Below are positions 1 to 6,072 of a stretch of DNA of 9,013 nucleotides, piece after piece. The notes beneath the pieces were generated by a model. That model was not told where the DNA came from, searched no databases, and worked only from the letters and a program-made list of their open reading frames with translations. The stretch comes from Ruminiclostridium sp. (GTDB lineage Bacteria > Bacillota > Clostridia > DSM-8532): contig DOHN01000033.1 in NCBI GenBank assembly GCA_003535195.1, positions 22,601 to 31,613 of the forward strand, given 5' to 3'. Position 1 is the stretch's first letter, and each line of letters starts with the position of its first letter. The position numbers and the translations under genes were made by a program.

Positions 1-87
1 TTTGTATTCCGCCACAATGGTATCGGGCGTCAGCCAGCCACATGCACTGACAAGCTTTGTGTGCAAATGAGTTTCGATTTTGTACAT
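1..87 (-). CDS. PHP-domain phosphoesterase, N-terminal fragment (runs off the left edge)
   Basis: Only the first 29 codons are visible; the gene continues beyond the left edge. It begins MYKIETHLHTKLVSACG. The HLHT motif at residues 7-10 is the first metal-binding motif of the PHP (polymerase and histidinol phosphatase) fold, which hydrolyses phosphoesters using a metal cluster in the cytoplasm. The start is well supported: GGAGG lies 6 nt upstream of the ATG. It follows the solute-binding protein gene in the same direction after 197 nt, and that spacer contains an AAACGTTT palindrome, so it may be both the last member of the transporter operon and separately controlled. In context it is a good candidate for dephosphorylating the imported compound. 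The family call is fairly firm; the substrate cannot be seen, and the other metal ligands lie outside the window. Confidence 0.75.
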   Translation of the reverse strand, partial: MYKIETHLHTKLVSACGWLTPDTIVAEYK

Positions 88-93
88 TATGTT

Positions 94-98
94 CCTCC
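94..98 (-). promoter_or_regulatory. Ribosome binding site of the PHP-domain gene
   Basis: GGAGG on the minus strand, 6 nt before the ATG at position 87. It fixes the start of a gene of which only 29 codons are visible. Confidence 0.8.
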
Positions 99-240
99 AG
101 TTCATATCAGCTGTTGAGCTCGACTTTGCTGCATTTATATAAGGGGAAGGCCAAAACATAAACCATAACTCTCCCCATAATTTTTTATGCCTCAGCGGCG
201 GATACCAAATAATTTTTTAATGTGAGTTACAATCTCCAAC

Positions 241-254
241 TGTAAACGTTTAAT
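241..254. promoter_or_regulatory. LacI-type operator or CcpA cre-like site upstream of the PHP gene
   Basis: TAAACGTTTA (243-252) is a perfect 10-bp palindrome sharing the AAACGTTT core with the sites at 4868-4881 and 5991-6002. Read on the plus strand, TGTAAACGTTTAAT also matches the known catabolite-responsive element consensus TGWAARCGYTWNCW at all but one position, so CcpA is an alternative binder. It lies between the solute-binding protein stop (285) and the PHP start (87), about 155 nt before the latter. TTTACA at 241-246 could serve as a -35 box inside the site, but I find no convincing -10 at the right distance. No protein binding can be shown from sequence alone. Confidence 0.5.
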
Positions 255-284
255 ACGGACAAAGCCCTATTTAATAAATAATTG

Positions 285-1541
285 CTAAGGCTGAACGGAA
301 AGCCAGTAATCCCGGACATCCTGTATATTCTCATACACAAATTCCAAATCTGTTTCAAACAAAGGTATGTCATTGAACGGGATATTGCCTTCAGCCAAGG
401 GCACATTACTTCTTGCCGACCAGCCGCCCAGCGTGTTAAAGGGCTCAAAGCCTTTGCCCTTTCCGTCGGCCTCTCCCATTAAGAATCTGATCAGAAGTTT
501 GGCTGCATTTGGGTGAGGTGCTTCATTGACGATGGAGAGCGTATTTAGGCCATATATACCGATTGCCGGACTAAAATTGACGGGATCACTATCGATAACA
601 TAACCTTGATCCTCTCTTTCTCTGAGTTTAGAGGATGCCGCATACCCAACGGGGGCCGTCGTTTGACCGGGAGTTCCCACATTTTTTACAATTCCGCCTG
701 ATGAGCTTTCATAAATAGGGTTGTTTTGTGCAAAGCGCTTAATAAAGGCATAACCTGCATTGGGCTCGTCGGGAGCAAGTTCAATATCTTTTCCGAAAAC
801 CTTTTTATAGTCTTCAGCCATTAGATCGTCATTCTGAACCATTGTTGTCAGGAGTGCCATATATCCACTATTCTCCATGGGATCAGTAAAAAGAAACTTT
901 CCCTTCCACTCTGGTTTGGTTAAGTCCCACCAGCTATTGACTGGGCAGCCGTTGGGATTCACTTCTGTGTTATAGAACCACCAGGACATCTCAAAATAAA
1001 GCGGTGTAACATATTTATATTTGTCATCAATGGTATTGAATATGTCTTCCGGTTGATAATTATGGAATATGCCTTTTTCAATATATTCTTTTAATATTTG
1101 TCCGGTCTGTTCTTTGATGTGAACGATGTCTGCTGTTCGAATGCCGGCTGTATATTCCCGTGTAATCTTTTCAAGAAGTTCATCGGTTGAAATGTCATAA
1201 GGAACCAGTTTGACGCCGGGGTATGCTGCTTCAAACTCGGGGAGCACTTTTTCCATACGGCTGGAAATGGAGTAAATAACAACTTCCCCTTCCTTTTTTG
1301 CTGCCTCGTATAGTTCATCTACGGTTTCTGTTTTGTTAAGTCCGTTATCCTCTGCCCACTGTTGCTCCGGACTTAATGTTGGTGCTGAGGAACTGGCTGA
1401 ATTTGAAGCTGACGCTGAGGAACCGGCCGAAGTTGGGGCTGGTGAATTCGATACCGTTGGTGCACTTTTAGTGCATGCAACTGCAGATAGAAGCAGGCAC
1501 ATTGCAAGTAACAAAGCAATGGCGGTTTTGACCTTTTTCAT
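285..1541 (-). CDS. ABC transporter solute-binding lipoprotein, FbpA/AfuA type
   Basis: A 418-residue extracellular solute-binding protein that should capture the substrate for the permease and ATPase encoded just upstream. The N-terminus is a lipoprotein signal: basic MKKVK, a hydrophobic stretch, and the lipobox SAVAC with the lipidated cysteine at residue 23. A Ser/Ala/Pro/Thr-rich tether follows to about residue 57, then the binding domain. The segments EAAKKEGEVVIYS, TPLYFEMSWWFYNTE and SWWDLTKPEWKGK are typical of the Fe3+/sugar-phosphate/phosphonate branch of these proteins. I chose the ATG at 1541 rather than 1556, because GGAGG at 1550-1554 lies inside the longer reading frame, 8 nt before the inner ATG. 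No adjacent tyrosine pair is present, unlike classical ferric-binding FbpA, so ferric iron is doubtful. With a PHP gene and a HAD remnant nearby, a phosphorylated organic substrate is more likely (inference). It is the last transporter gene, 103 nt after the ATPase. Confidence 0.88.
   Translation of the reverse strand: MKKVKTAIALLLAMCLLLSAVACTKSAPTVSNSPAPTSAGSSASASNSASSSAPTLSPEQQWAEDNGLNKTETVDELYEAAKKEGEVVIYSISSRMEKVLPEFEAAYPGVKLVPYDISTDELLEKITREYTAGIRTADIVHIKEQTGQILKEYIEKGIFHNYQPEDIFNTIDDKYKYVTPLYFEMSWWFYNTEVNPNGCPVNSWWDLTKPEWKGKFLFTDPMENSGYMALLTTMVQNDDLMAEDYKKVFGKDIELAPDEPNAGYAFIKRFAQNNPIYESSSGGIVKNVGTPGQTTAPVGYAASSKLREREDQGYVIDSDPVNFSPAIGIYGLNTLSIVNEAPHPNAAKLLIRFLMGEADGKGKGFEPFNTLGGWSARSNVPLAEGNIPFNDIPLFETDLEFVYENIQDVRDYWLSVQP
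1384..1443 (-). repeat. Imperfect 30-bp tandem duplication in the lipoprotein tether
   Basis: Two neighbouring 30-bp units (1384-1413 and 1414-1443) both begin GCTGAGGAAC on the plus strand and agree at 23 of 30 positions by my count. They encode part of the Ser/Ala/Pro-rich linker behind the lipidated cysteine. The unit is a multiple of three, so copy changes keep the frame. This is probably how the flexible tether lengthened; it has no evident catalytic role. Confidence 0.5.
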
Positions 1542-1549
1542 TTTCTGTT

Positions 1550-1554
1550 CCTCC
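1550..1554 (-). promoter_or_regulatory. Ribosome binding site that decides the lipoprotein start
   Basis: GGAGG on the minus strand, 8 nt before the ATG at 1541. The alternative in-frame ATG at 1556 overlaps this site and has no comparable motif at the right distance upstream. The true start is therefore the inner Met, giving the normal lipoprotein leader MKKVK. Confidence 0.8.
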
Positions 1555-1597
1555 ATTCAAAATATTCTGTTTTAGAAATCCCTGGTGAAGTAATCTA

Positions 1598-1624
1598 TGT
1601 TCAGAGGCTTATATGAACACCTCT
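1598..1624 (-). other. Possible small RNA fold (interlocking stems) between ATPase and lipoprotein genes
   Basis: In the 103-nt spacer, TGTTCA (1598-1603) can pair with TGAACA (1614-1619), and AGAGG (1603-1607) with CCTCT (1620-1624). The two stems interlock and share one base, so they would be either alternatives or a small pseudoknot. No T-run follows on the minus strand, so it is not an ordinary terminator. A structure here could stabilise or uncouple the downstream lipoprotein message, but stems of 5-6 bp arise by chance in AT-rich DNA. Confidence 0.2.
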
Positions 1625-1644
1625 AACCATACGAGGCAGATGGT

Positions 1645-2769
1645 CTATTCCAGCTCGGCAAACTTTATTAATTTACCGGTTTCCTTATCAAAAACATTAA
1701 TCTTCTTCGAATTGATTTCCAGCCATACCTCCTGATCTGCTTCATATTTCGCTAAGCCAATTTCTTTTGCCAAAAGACTTTCTTTTCCCACTGTAAGCTG
1801 AACCAAGGTTTCCGACCCTGCAGGCATTCCTGAATACACCTTAGCGGGGATACCGTCTTTAACAGCTTCTTTTTGAATCAAAATCTGTTCAGGTCTCAAT
1901 CCCAAAACACAACCAATTTGCCCTGAGTCAGGAATGTATTCGGTAAAATCCTCCCTTGGGAAGGACATTGTTCCAAGCTCTGAAGTAACAATAAGAGTAT
2001 CTCCCCTTACTTCACCTTTTCCGTCAATGAAATTAATTCTGGGATTTCCGATAAAATCAGCCACTTTAAGAGATATTGGATTTTGGTATACACCCATAGG
2101 GTCATCTACCTGTTCTAATACGCCATCAAAAAAAATAGCTATTCTGGTTGACATGGTGAGTGCTTCCACCTGATCATGAGTGACATAGATGACCGTTGTT
2201 CCCAATTCTCTATGGAGCCTCTTCAGTTCGGACCGCATTTCAATGCGAAGCTTTGCATCAAGATTTGATAAGGGCTCATCCAGCAGAAGCACCTTTGGTT
2301 CCGAAACAATGGCCCGGGCTATTGCAACACGCTGCTGCTGGCCGCCCGAGAGCTCTGAAGGATATCTGCCCACATACTCCATGATGCGCAATCTCTCAAG
2401 GGCATTATGAACTTTTAATTTTATCTCTTCTTTTGGCAATTTCTTAATGGTTAGCCCAAAAGCTACATTATCAAAAACCGTCATATGCGGCCATAGGGCG
2501 TAGCTTTGAAAAACCAGATTTAATCCCCTCTTAGAGGGTGATTCGAAAAAGCACTCGGCCGCATTGACAACTTCCCTGCCATCCATATGTATATATCCGT
2601 TCTGAGGTTTTTCAAGTCCCGCTATAACACGGAGGGTAGTTGTTTTGCCACAACCCGAAGGACCTAGCAAAGTCATGAATTCGCCATCATCAACAGTCAA
2701 ATTCAGGCCCTTCAAAACATGATTTGTACCGTAGAATTTATCAATATTCTCCAAAACTATTTTACTCAT
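1645..2769 (-). CDS. ABC transporter ATP-binding protein, PotA/FbpC type
   Basis: A 374-residue cytoplasmic ATPase that powers the importer. All nucleotide-binding motifs are intact: A-loop Tyr13, Walker A GPSGCGKT (36-43), Q-loop Gln88 in [13 protein letters not shown], signature LSGGQ (140-144), Walker B VLLLDE (160-165), D-loop SNLD, and switch His198 in VTHDQVEAL. From about residue 235 a C-terminal region containing GLRPEQI resembles the TOBE domain of MalK/PotA/FbpC-type ATPases, where small-molecule or partner regulation can occur. I start it at the ATG at 2769. The longer frame from 2805 would overlap the permease, whereas the chosen ATG sits 4 nt after the permease stop, with its G-rich Shine-Dalgarno (GGGGG) inside the last permease codons. 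That layout suggests translational coupling. It pairs with the fused permease upstream and the lipoprotein downstream. Confidence 0.93.
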   Translation of the reverse strand: MSKIVLENIDKFYGTNHVLKGLNLTVDDGEFMTLLGPSGCGKTTTLRVIAGLEKPQNGYIHMDGREVVNAAECFFESPSKRGLNLVFQSYALWPHMTVFDNVAFGLTIKKLPKEEIKLKVHNALERLRIMEYVGRYPSELSGGQQQRVAIARAIVSEPKVLLLDEPLSNLDAKLRIEMRSELKRLHRELGTTVIYVTHDQVEALTMSTRIAIFFDGVLEQVDDPMGVYQNPISLKVADFIGNPRINFIDGKGEVRGDTLIVTSELGTMSFPREDFTEYIPDSGQIGCVLGLRPEQILIQKEAVKDGIPAKVYSGMPAGSETLVQLTVGKESLLAKEIGLAKYEADQEVWLEINSKKINVFDKETGKLIKFAELE

Positions 2770-2773
2770 TTGC

Positions 2774-4645
2774 TCAACCCCCAAAACCTTTTGATATATC
2801 AGCATTAGTTAGTTTGTTTGCAAGAAAATACACTGAAAAAACAATAATAAACATAATGACCGCAACCACATTGGATAACTGATCAAATCCACCCGATGCA
2901 TAGGAATATGCCATATATGGTAGAGTTGACATCTGTGGAGTCATTAAAATTACGATTAAATCTAGTTCTTTCATTATGCTGATAAAAATAAGCATAAAGC
3001 CGGACATAAAGCCGTTTTTTGATAAACTTAAGACAATTTTCATAAAGCGCTTGCCGAAGGATGCGCCTTCTATCATTGCTGCTTCCTCAAGCTCAACTCC
3101 TATCTGCATCATGTTGGCTGTTCCGGCTCTGCATGAAAACGGCAGATTCTTGACCACACTGATGAGTACAAGAAGAATAAAGGTGCCGTAAAGTGCAGGA
3201 ACTAAAGTGATGTCATAGCCCAAAATCGAAATTGTTCGTCTCACTGCAAACATGGAAAGGTAAATGGCTCCAAAGGCTATAGAAGGGATCAGGTAAGGTA
3301 TGAATACCATTTGCTCAATCAAACGGCCTGAGAGCCTCCCCCTTCCTCGAGACGTTATATATCCGAGAATTTGCCCAACAATAGTGGCAATCAACGATGA
3401 AAAAACAACAAGCAACAGCGTATTTTTTATGTATAAAAAGAATTGCGGATTCTTGAACACACCTGGTTCTCCGGCAAATATGAGCGGATTTGATTCGCCT
3501 ATCCAATAATGCAGTGTCAGATTACTAATTCCAAAATCGCCCAATTTTAACATGAAAGTTTGAATCAACAAAATAAACAAGGGCATAGTTACGGCAAAAC
3601 CGATAAAAACAAATAGGCATATAACGATAATGGGTCTTCCCTTACCCAAAGATATCAGAGTTGAACGACCGCCTTTTCCACCGATTGTGGCGAAACTCTT
3701 TCTCGTTCCGATCGCTTTTTGATTGATATATATGTTAATAGCGGCAATACCAATCAGTATGAGACTTAACGCAAAGCCAATATTTGTTTGCCGTTGTTTT
3801 ATACTGTTATATAGCATTGTTGATATCGTATAATAATTTACCTTCATACCCAGAAATGCCGGCACGCCGAAGGTACCCATGGACTTTGAAAAGGTAAGGA
3901 TAAATGAACTTAAAATGGCTGGAAGCACTAAAGGAAAGGTAATTTTCCTTAAAATCTTCAGCTTTCCGGCCCCTGCGATTTCACCCATTTCTTCAAGCTC
4001 ACTGTTGACCGACCTGAGCGATGCGGAGACAAGCAAATAGGAATAAGCATAATAATGCAGGGTTAAAACAGCAATTATGGCAAAAGGACCATATGCCAGC
4101 CAATCCGGTGTAACAACTCCCAAATAGTTCAAAAAGCCTTTACTTCCGCCTATTCTCTCATTTTTAAATACTGTGATCCATGCCATGGATTTGCACCAGG
4201 AAGGGAGCATGTATGGAACTATGACAGCTAGAGAGAAGAATTTCTTCCCCGGAAGATCAGACCTTACCATCAGCCAAGCAATACACGATCCAAGGCTGAT
4301 ACTCAAGATGGACACGAATATTGCGATGGTCAGGGAATGAGTGATCGGTTCAAAGAGCATTTTTCGTGAAATCGTACTGTTTAATAATCTCTTCCAATAA
4401 TAAAGCGTAAAGTCTCCCACTGCTACACCGGGAACACGTCTTACATCGCTCTCTGCCAGATTGAAGGTTGTCTTAATCATTTCAAGAAGCGGTATAACAA
4501 TAAAATAAGTCAGCAATAAAAGCGATACAATTACAATTAAATTATATGGGTTTGAAACAGCGCTCATTAGACAGTTTTTAATCCGTCTTCCCTTTGAATA
4601 CGGTTGAACGGCCAGTTGCTTCTGAGTTAATGTTTCCGCCTTCAT
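2774..4645 (-). CDS. ABC transporter permease, two fused permease domains (FbpB/AfuB type)
   Basis: A 623-residue inner-membrane protein with two complete binding-protein-dependent permease domains in one chain, the arrangement of FbpB/AfuB/ThiP-like importers. The first half starts with a hydrophobic segment at about residues 35-57 and carries the ATPase-docking EAA-type motif EEMGEIAGAGKLKI at 218-231. The second half starts with a segment at about 339-363 and carries EEAAMIEGASFGKR at 520-533. Roughly twelve membrane segments are visible, with a basic linker (about 310-337) between halves. The two halves replace the usual permease dimer, so one copy should pair with two ATPase subunits. 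The ATG at 4645 is preceded by AAGGGAG at a normal distance. The reading frame is intact. It lies 17 nt after the stop of the HAD remnant and 4 nt before the ATPase start, so all belong to one transcript. Confidence 0.93.
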   Translation of the reverse strand: MKAETLTQKQLAVQPYSKGRRIKNCLMSAVSNPYNLIVIVSLLLLTYFIVIPLLEMIKTTFNLAESDVRRVPGVAVGDFTLYYWKRLLNSTISRKMLFEPITHSLTIAIFVSILSISLGSCIAWLMVRSDLPGKKFFSLAVIVPYMLPSWCKSMAWITVFKNERIGGSKGFLNYLGVVTPDWLAYGPFAIIAVLTLHYYAYSYLLVSASLRSVNSELEEMGEIAGAGKLKILRKITFPLVLPAILSSFILTFSKSMGTFGVPAFLGMKVNYYTISTMLYNSIKQRQTNIGFALSLILIGIAAINIYINQKAIGTRKSFATIGGKGGRSTLISLGKGRPIIVICLFVFIGFAVTMPLFILLIQTFMLKLGDFGISNLTLHYWIGESNPLIFAGEPGVFKNPQFFLYIKNTLLLVVFSSLIATIVGQILGYITSRGRGRLSGRLIEQMVFIPYLIPSIAFGAIYLSMFAVRRTISILGYDITLVPALYGTFILLVLISVVKNLPFSCRAGTANMMQIGVELEEAAMIEGASFGKRFMKIVLSLSKNGFMSGFMLIFISIMKELDLIVILMTPQMSTLPYMAYSYASGGFDQLSNVVAVIMFIIVFSVYFLANKLTNADISKGFGG

Positions 4646-4662
4646 TTGGTATTCTCCCTTCT

Positions 4663-4778
4663 TTACTTATTGTAATTTTCTATAATTTCAAATATGTCGA
4701 TGAGGTTTTTAACAACATAGTTCGCATCTTTAGCTCCTCCAAAGTCCCCCCCATATCAAAGAGCACTGTTTTGATCAT
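4663..4778 (-). pseudogene. HAD-family phosphatase remnant: both ends kept, middle deleted
   Basis: A perfect GGAGG (4787-4791) stands 8 nt before an ATG at 4778 that opens MIKTVLFDMGGTLE. This is the classical N-terminus of a haloacid dehalogenase-superfamily hydrolase, with the motif I nucleophile Asp8 in DxGGT. The frame then runs through unrelated codons to a TAG at 4680-4682 (32 residues). In another frame over the same DNA, KDANYVVKNLIDIFEIIENYNK ends at a TAA at 4663-4665. That resembles the C-terminal tail of such phosphatases (the ADYVIDDLxELLxII type seen in phosphoglycolate phosphatase-like enzymes). These enzymes usually have about 200-230 residues, so about 170 or more are missing and the frame has shifted. 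The intact gene would have been first in the operon, 17 nt before the permease. The N-terminal match is clear; the C-terminal one is weaker and rests on pattern memory. Confidence 0.68.
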
Positions 4779-4786
4779 TGCTTGAG

Positions 4787-4791
4787 CCTCC
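4787..4791 (-). promoter_or_regulatory. Intact ribosome binding site of the HAD remnant
   Basis: GGAGG on the minus strand, 8 nt before the ATG at 4778. The intact signal means ribosomes probably still load here and translate a short peptide ending at 4680, about 35 nt upstream of the permease start. Confidence 0.7.
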
Positions 4792-4844
4792 ATTCGGTAA
4801 ATATATATCCCATTAAGCCTGCTGCTCCATATAGTCTGACCAAA

Positions 4845-4872
4845 CTGATAACACGTAAGAAGAGTAACTCAA
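4845..4872 (-). promoter_or_regulatory. Candidate promoter of the transporter operon
   Basis: On the minus strand TTGAGT (4867-4872) and TATCAG (4845-4850) are separated by 16 nt, each matching four of six consensus positions. The -35 lies within the edge of the CTCAAACGTTTGAG palindrome, so a bound repressor would block polymerase. Transcription would start near 4838, leaving about 60 nt before the HAD start codon. The match is modest and other AT-rich hexamers nearby (for example around 4801-4808) could serve instead. Confidence 0.35.
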
Positions 4873-4881
4873 ACGTTTGAG
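4868..4881. promoter_or_regulatory. LacI-family operator (perfect 14-bp palindrome) of the transporter operon
   Basis: CTCAAACGTTTGAG is a perfect inverted repeat centred on CpG, the classic shape of operators bound by LacI-family dimers, whose hinge leucine opens the central CpG step. It lies in the 163-nt spacer between the regulator gene's stop and the HAD remnant's start, overlapping a candidate -35. The neighbouring LacI-type gene is the natural binder (inference). The same core recurs at 243-252 and 5993-6000. Confidence 0.72.
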
Positions 4882-4941
4882 CAAACGGGTAAAAAATCCC
4901 TCATAATTATTTTTATGCTTCTGCATACTCTAAAATTCTAT

Positions 4942-5958
4942 TTAGCTTCGTTTAATGCATGAATTTCGCTCGACTAATTTAGGAGTTACAATAGTTTCAT
5001 AAAATTCTTTTGATGTTGGATTTTGAATTAGCTTTAGAAGTATCTGAAGTGCTCCTTCTGTAAGCTCCTGCTTACCTTGTGCCACTGTTGTGAGCATGAT
5101 TCTGGGAAGTGAAGAATAGATGATATCATCAAAACCGATCAATGAGAATTCCTCCGGAATGCGGATTCGCTTCTCTTCACATAATTTAATAATACCAAGG
5201 GCGGTGGCATCCGTTGCGGCAAAGACCCCCTCTGGCATTCTTTCTCCGCTTTCGAGGAAGTTTTTAAATATATGATAGCCCCTTTCAAGACCGTCTTGCT
5301 CTGAAGTATTTCCCGGGAGGCATCTGAAATGAGCACCTCGCCGTTCGGCAGTATCTTTGAAGCCTTTCAAACGCTGCTGATAATTGATTATGTCCTCCTT
5401 TAAGCTGACAAACATTAAGTCTTTATGTCCTAAATCAATGAGATAGTCGGCTGCGATACAACCGCCGCTATAATTGTCAGTGGATATATGACTGATATCC
5501 TTGCGAAATGTTCTATCTCCGAGAACCACCGTAGGCATGAGGGCGATGTACTTATCCAGACGATCCATGGATTCTACCCCCACCGGACAGATAATAACGC
5601 CTTCCAGACGATTTTCAATAAACAGTCTGAAATATTTTTCCTCCCGTTCATAGTCCCGGAAATTATTGCACCATATAACGTCATAATCCATTGTCCTAGC
5701 TGCTGCTTCAGCACAAGCGATAATGTCAGCATAAAAGGGGCTGCGCACATCAGGAACCATAATGCCGATGGTAGACGTCTTTTTTTTGACAAGGCCACGA
5801 GCCAGGGCATTAGGCATATATCCGGTCTGCACACAGATGTCAAGAATTTTTTGTTTTACTTCCGGTCCAACACCGGCACGGGAATTAAATGCTCTGGAAA
5901 CTGTTGAAGGAGATACACCAGCTAGCCGTGCGATATCTTTAATGGTTACATTACCCAT
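4942..5958 (-). CDS. LacI/GalR-family transcriptional regulator
   Basis: A 338-residue DNA-binding regulator of standard family length. The N-terminal helix-turn-helix VTIKDIARLAGVSPSTVSRAF (residues 4-24) is followed by the hinge NALARGLV (50-57), with Leu56 placed to enter the minor groove at a central CpG. A periplasmic-binding-protein-like effector domain follows, with TIGIMVPDVRSPFYADII, a DNYSGG..A.DYLIDLGH segment, an R..GF segment and SLIGFDDI near the C-terminal end. I start it at the ATG at 5958, with AAGGAGG 6 nt upstream; the longer frame from 5994 would cover that ribosome binding site and the operator. It has its own consensus promoter with an AAACGTTT site just after the expected start of transcription, so it probably represses itself. 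It also lies directly upstream of the transporter operon and its palindrome, which points to local control by an imported ligand. The effector is unknown. Confidence 0.93.
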   Translation of the reverse strand: MGNVTIKDIARLAGVSPSTVSRAFNSRAGVGPEVKQKILDICVQTGYMPNALARGLVKKKTSTIGIMVPDVRSPFYADIIACAEAAARTMDYDVIWCNNFRDYEREEKYFRLFIENRLEGVIICPVGVESMDRLDKYIALMPTVVLGDRTFRKDISHISTDNYSGGCIAADYLIDLGHKDLMFVSLKEDIINYQQRLKGFKDTAERRGAHFRCLPGNTSEQDGLERGYHIFKNFLESGERMPEGVFAATDATALGIIKLCEEKRIRIPEEFSLIGFDDIIYSSLPRIMLTTVAQGKQELTEGALQILLKLIQNPTSKEFYETIVTPKLVERNSCIKRS

Positions 5959-5964
5959 CGGAAA

Positions 5965-5971
5965 CCTCCTT
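5965..5971 (-). promoter_or_regulatory. Ribosome binding site that decides the LacI-type gene start
   Basis: AAGGAGG on the minus strand, 6 nt before the ATG at 5958. The alternative in-frame start at 5994 would place this site inside the coding region, add 12 residues foreign to the family, and lie within the operator. Confidence 0.85.
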
Positions 5972-5990
5972 CCCTTTCCAGATTTGTAAC

Positions 5991-6002
5991 GCAAACGTTT
6001 TC
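5991..6002. promoter_or_regulatory. Operator in the leader of the LacI-type gene (autoregulation)
   Basis: GCAAACGTTTTC contains the same AAACGTTT core (5993-6000) as the perfect palindrome at 4868-4881, with one mismatched pair just outside the core. It begins about 14 nt downstream of the -10 box, so a bound repressor would overlap initial transcription. It also partly resembles a cre site, so CcpA cannot be excluded. Confidence 0.6.
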
Positions 6003-6015
6003 TTTCGATAGCTAA

Positions 6016-6043
6016 ATTATATCAAACTGGATTAGAATGTCAA
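6016..6043 (-). promoter_or_regulatory. Consensus vegetative promoter of the LacI-type gene
   Basis: On the minus strand a perfect TTGACA (6038-6043) and a perfect TATAAT (6016-6021) are separated by 16 nt. Transcription should start near 6009, giving a leader of about 50 nt before the ATG at 5958. Such a strong promoter next to an operator fits an autorepressed regulator. It begins only 30 nt after the stop codon of the FAD-dehydrogenase gene. Confidence 0.85.
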
Positions 6044-6072
6044 TAAGATAATATTATTTTTTCTAGGTTATT

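Noticed and set aside
121..180. GGGGA/TCCCC inverted repeat in the spacer before the PHP gene
   Set aside because: The stem is five pairs with a loop of about 25 nt, too weak to call a riboswitch or terminator.
1542..1556. Longer start of the solute-binding protein (MEEQKMKK)
   Set aside because: The ATG at 1556 overlaps the GGAGG that serves the inner ATG at 1541, and the inner start gives a normal lipoprotein leader.
2770..2805. Longer start of the ATPase overlapping the permease end
   Set aside because: The ATG at 2769 is right after the permease stop with a G-rich Shine-Dalgarno, and MSKIVLENI is the usual N-terminus of such ATPases.
285..4645. Naming the transporter as an iron(III) importer
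   Set aside because: The architecture is shared by sugar-phosphate, phosphonate and thiamine systems, and the binding protein lacks the paired tyrosines of ferric-binding proteins.
4914..4927. Hairpin TATGC-loop-GCATA after the LacI-type gene as a terminator
   Set aside because: The stem is only five AT-rich pairs and no T-run follows on either strand, so I do not call a terminator; read-through into the transporter operon remains possible.
5488..5907. 139-codon plus-strand open frame opposite the LacI-type gene
   Set aside because: It is antisense to an intact, well-recognised gene, has no recognisable domain and no convincing ribosome binding site, so it is a shadow frame.
6044..6072. AT palindrome ATAATATTAT after the FAD-dehydrogenase gene as a terminator
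   Set aside because: It has no G/C pairs and lies directly upstream of the -35 box of the LacI-type gene; it may act as promoter-upstream AT-rich DNA, but a stable RNA hairpin is not supported.
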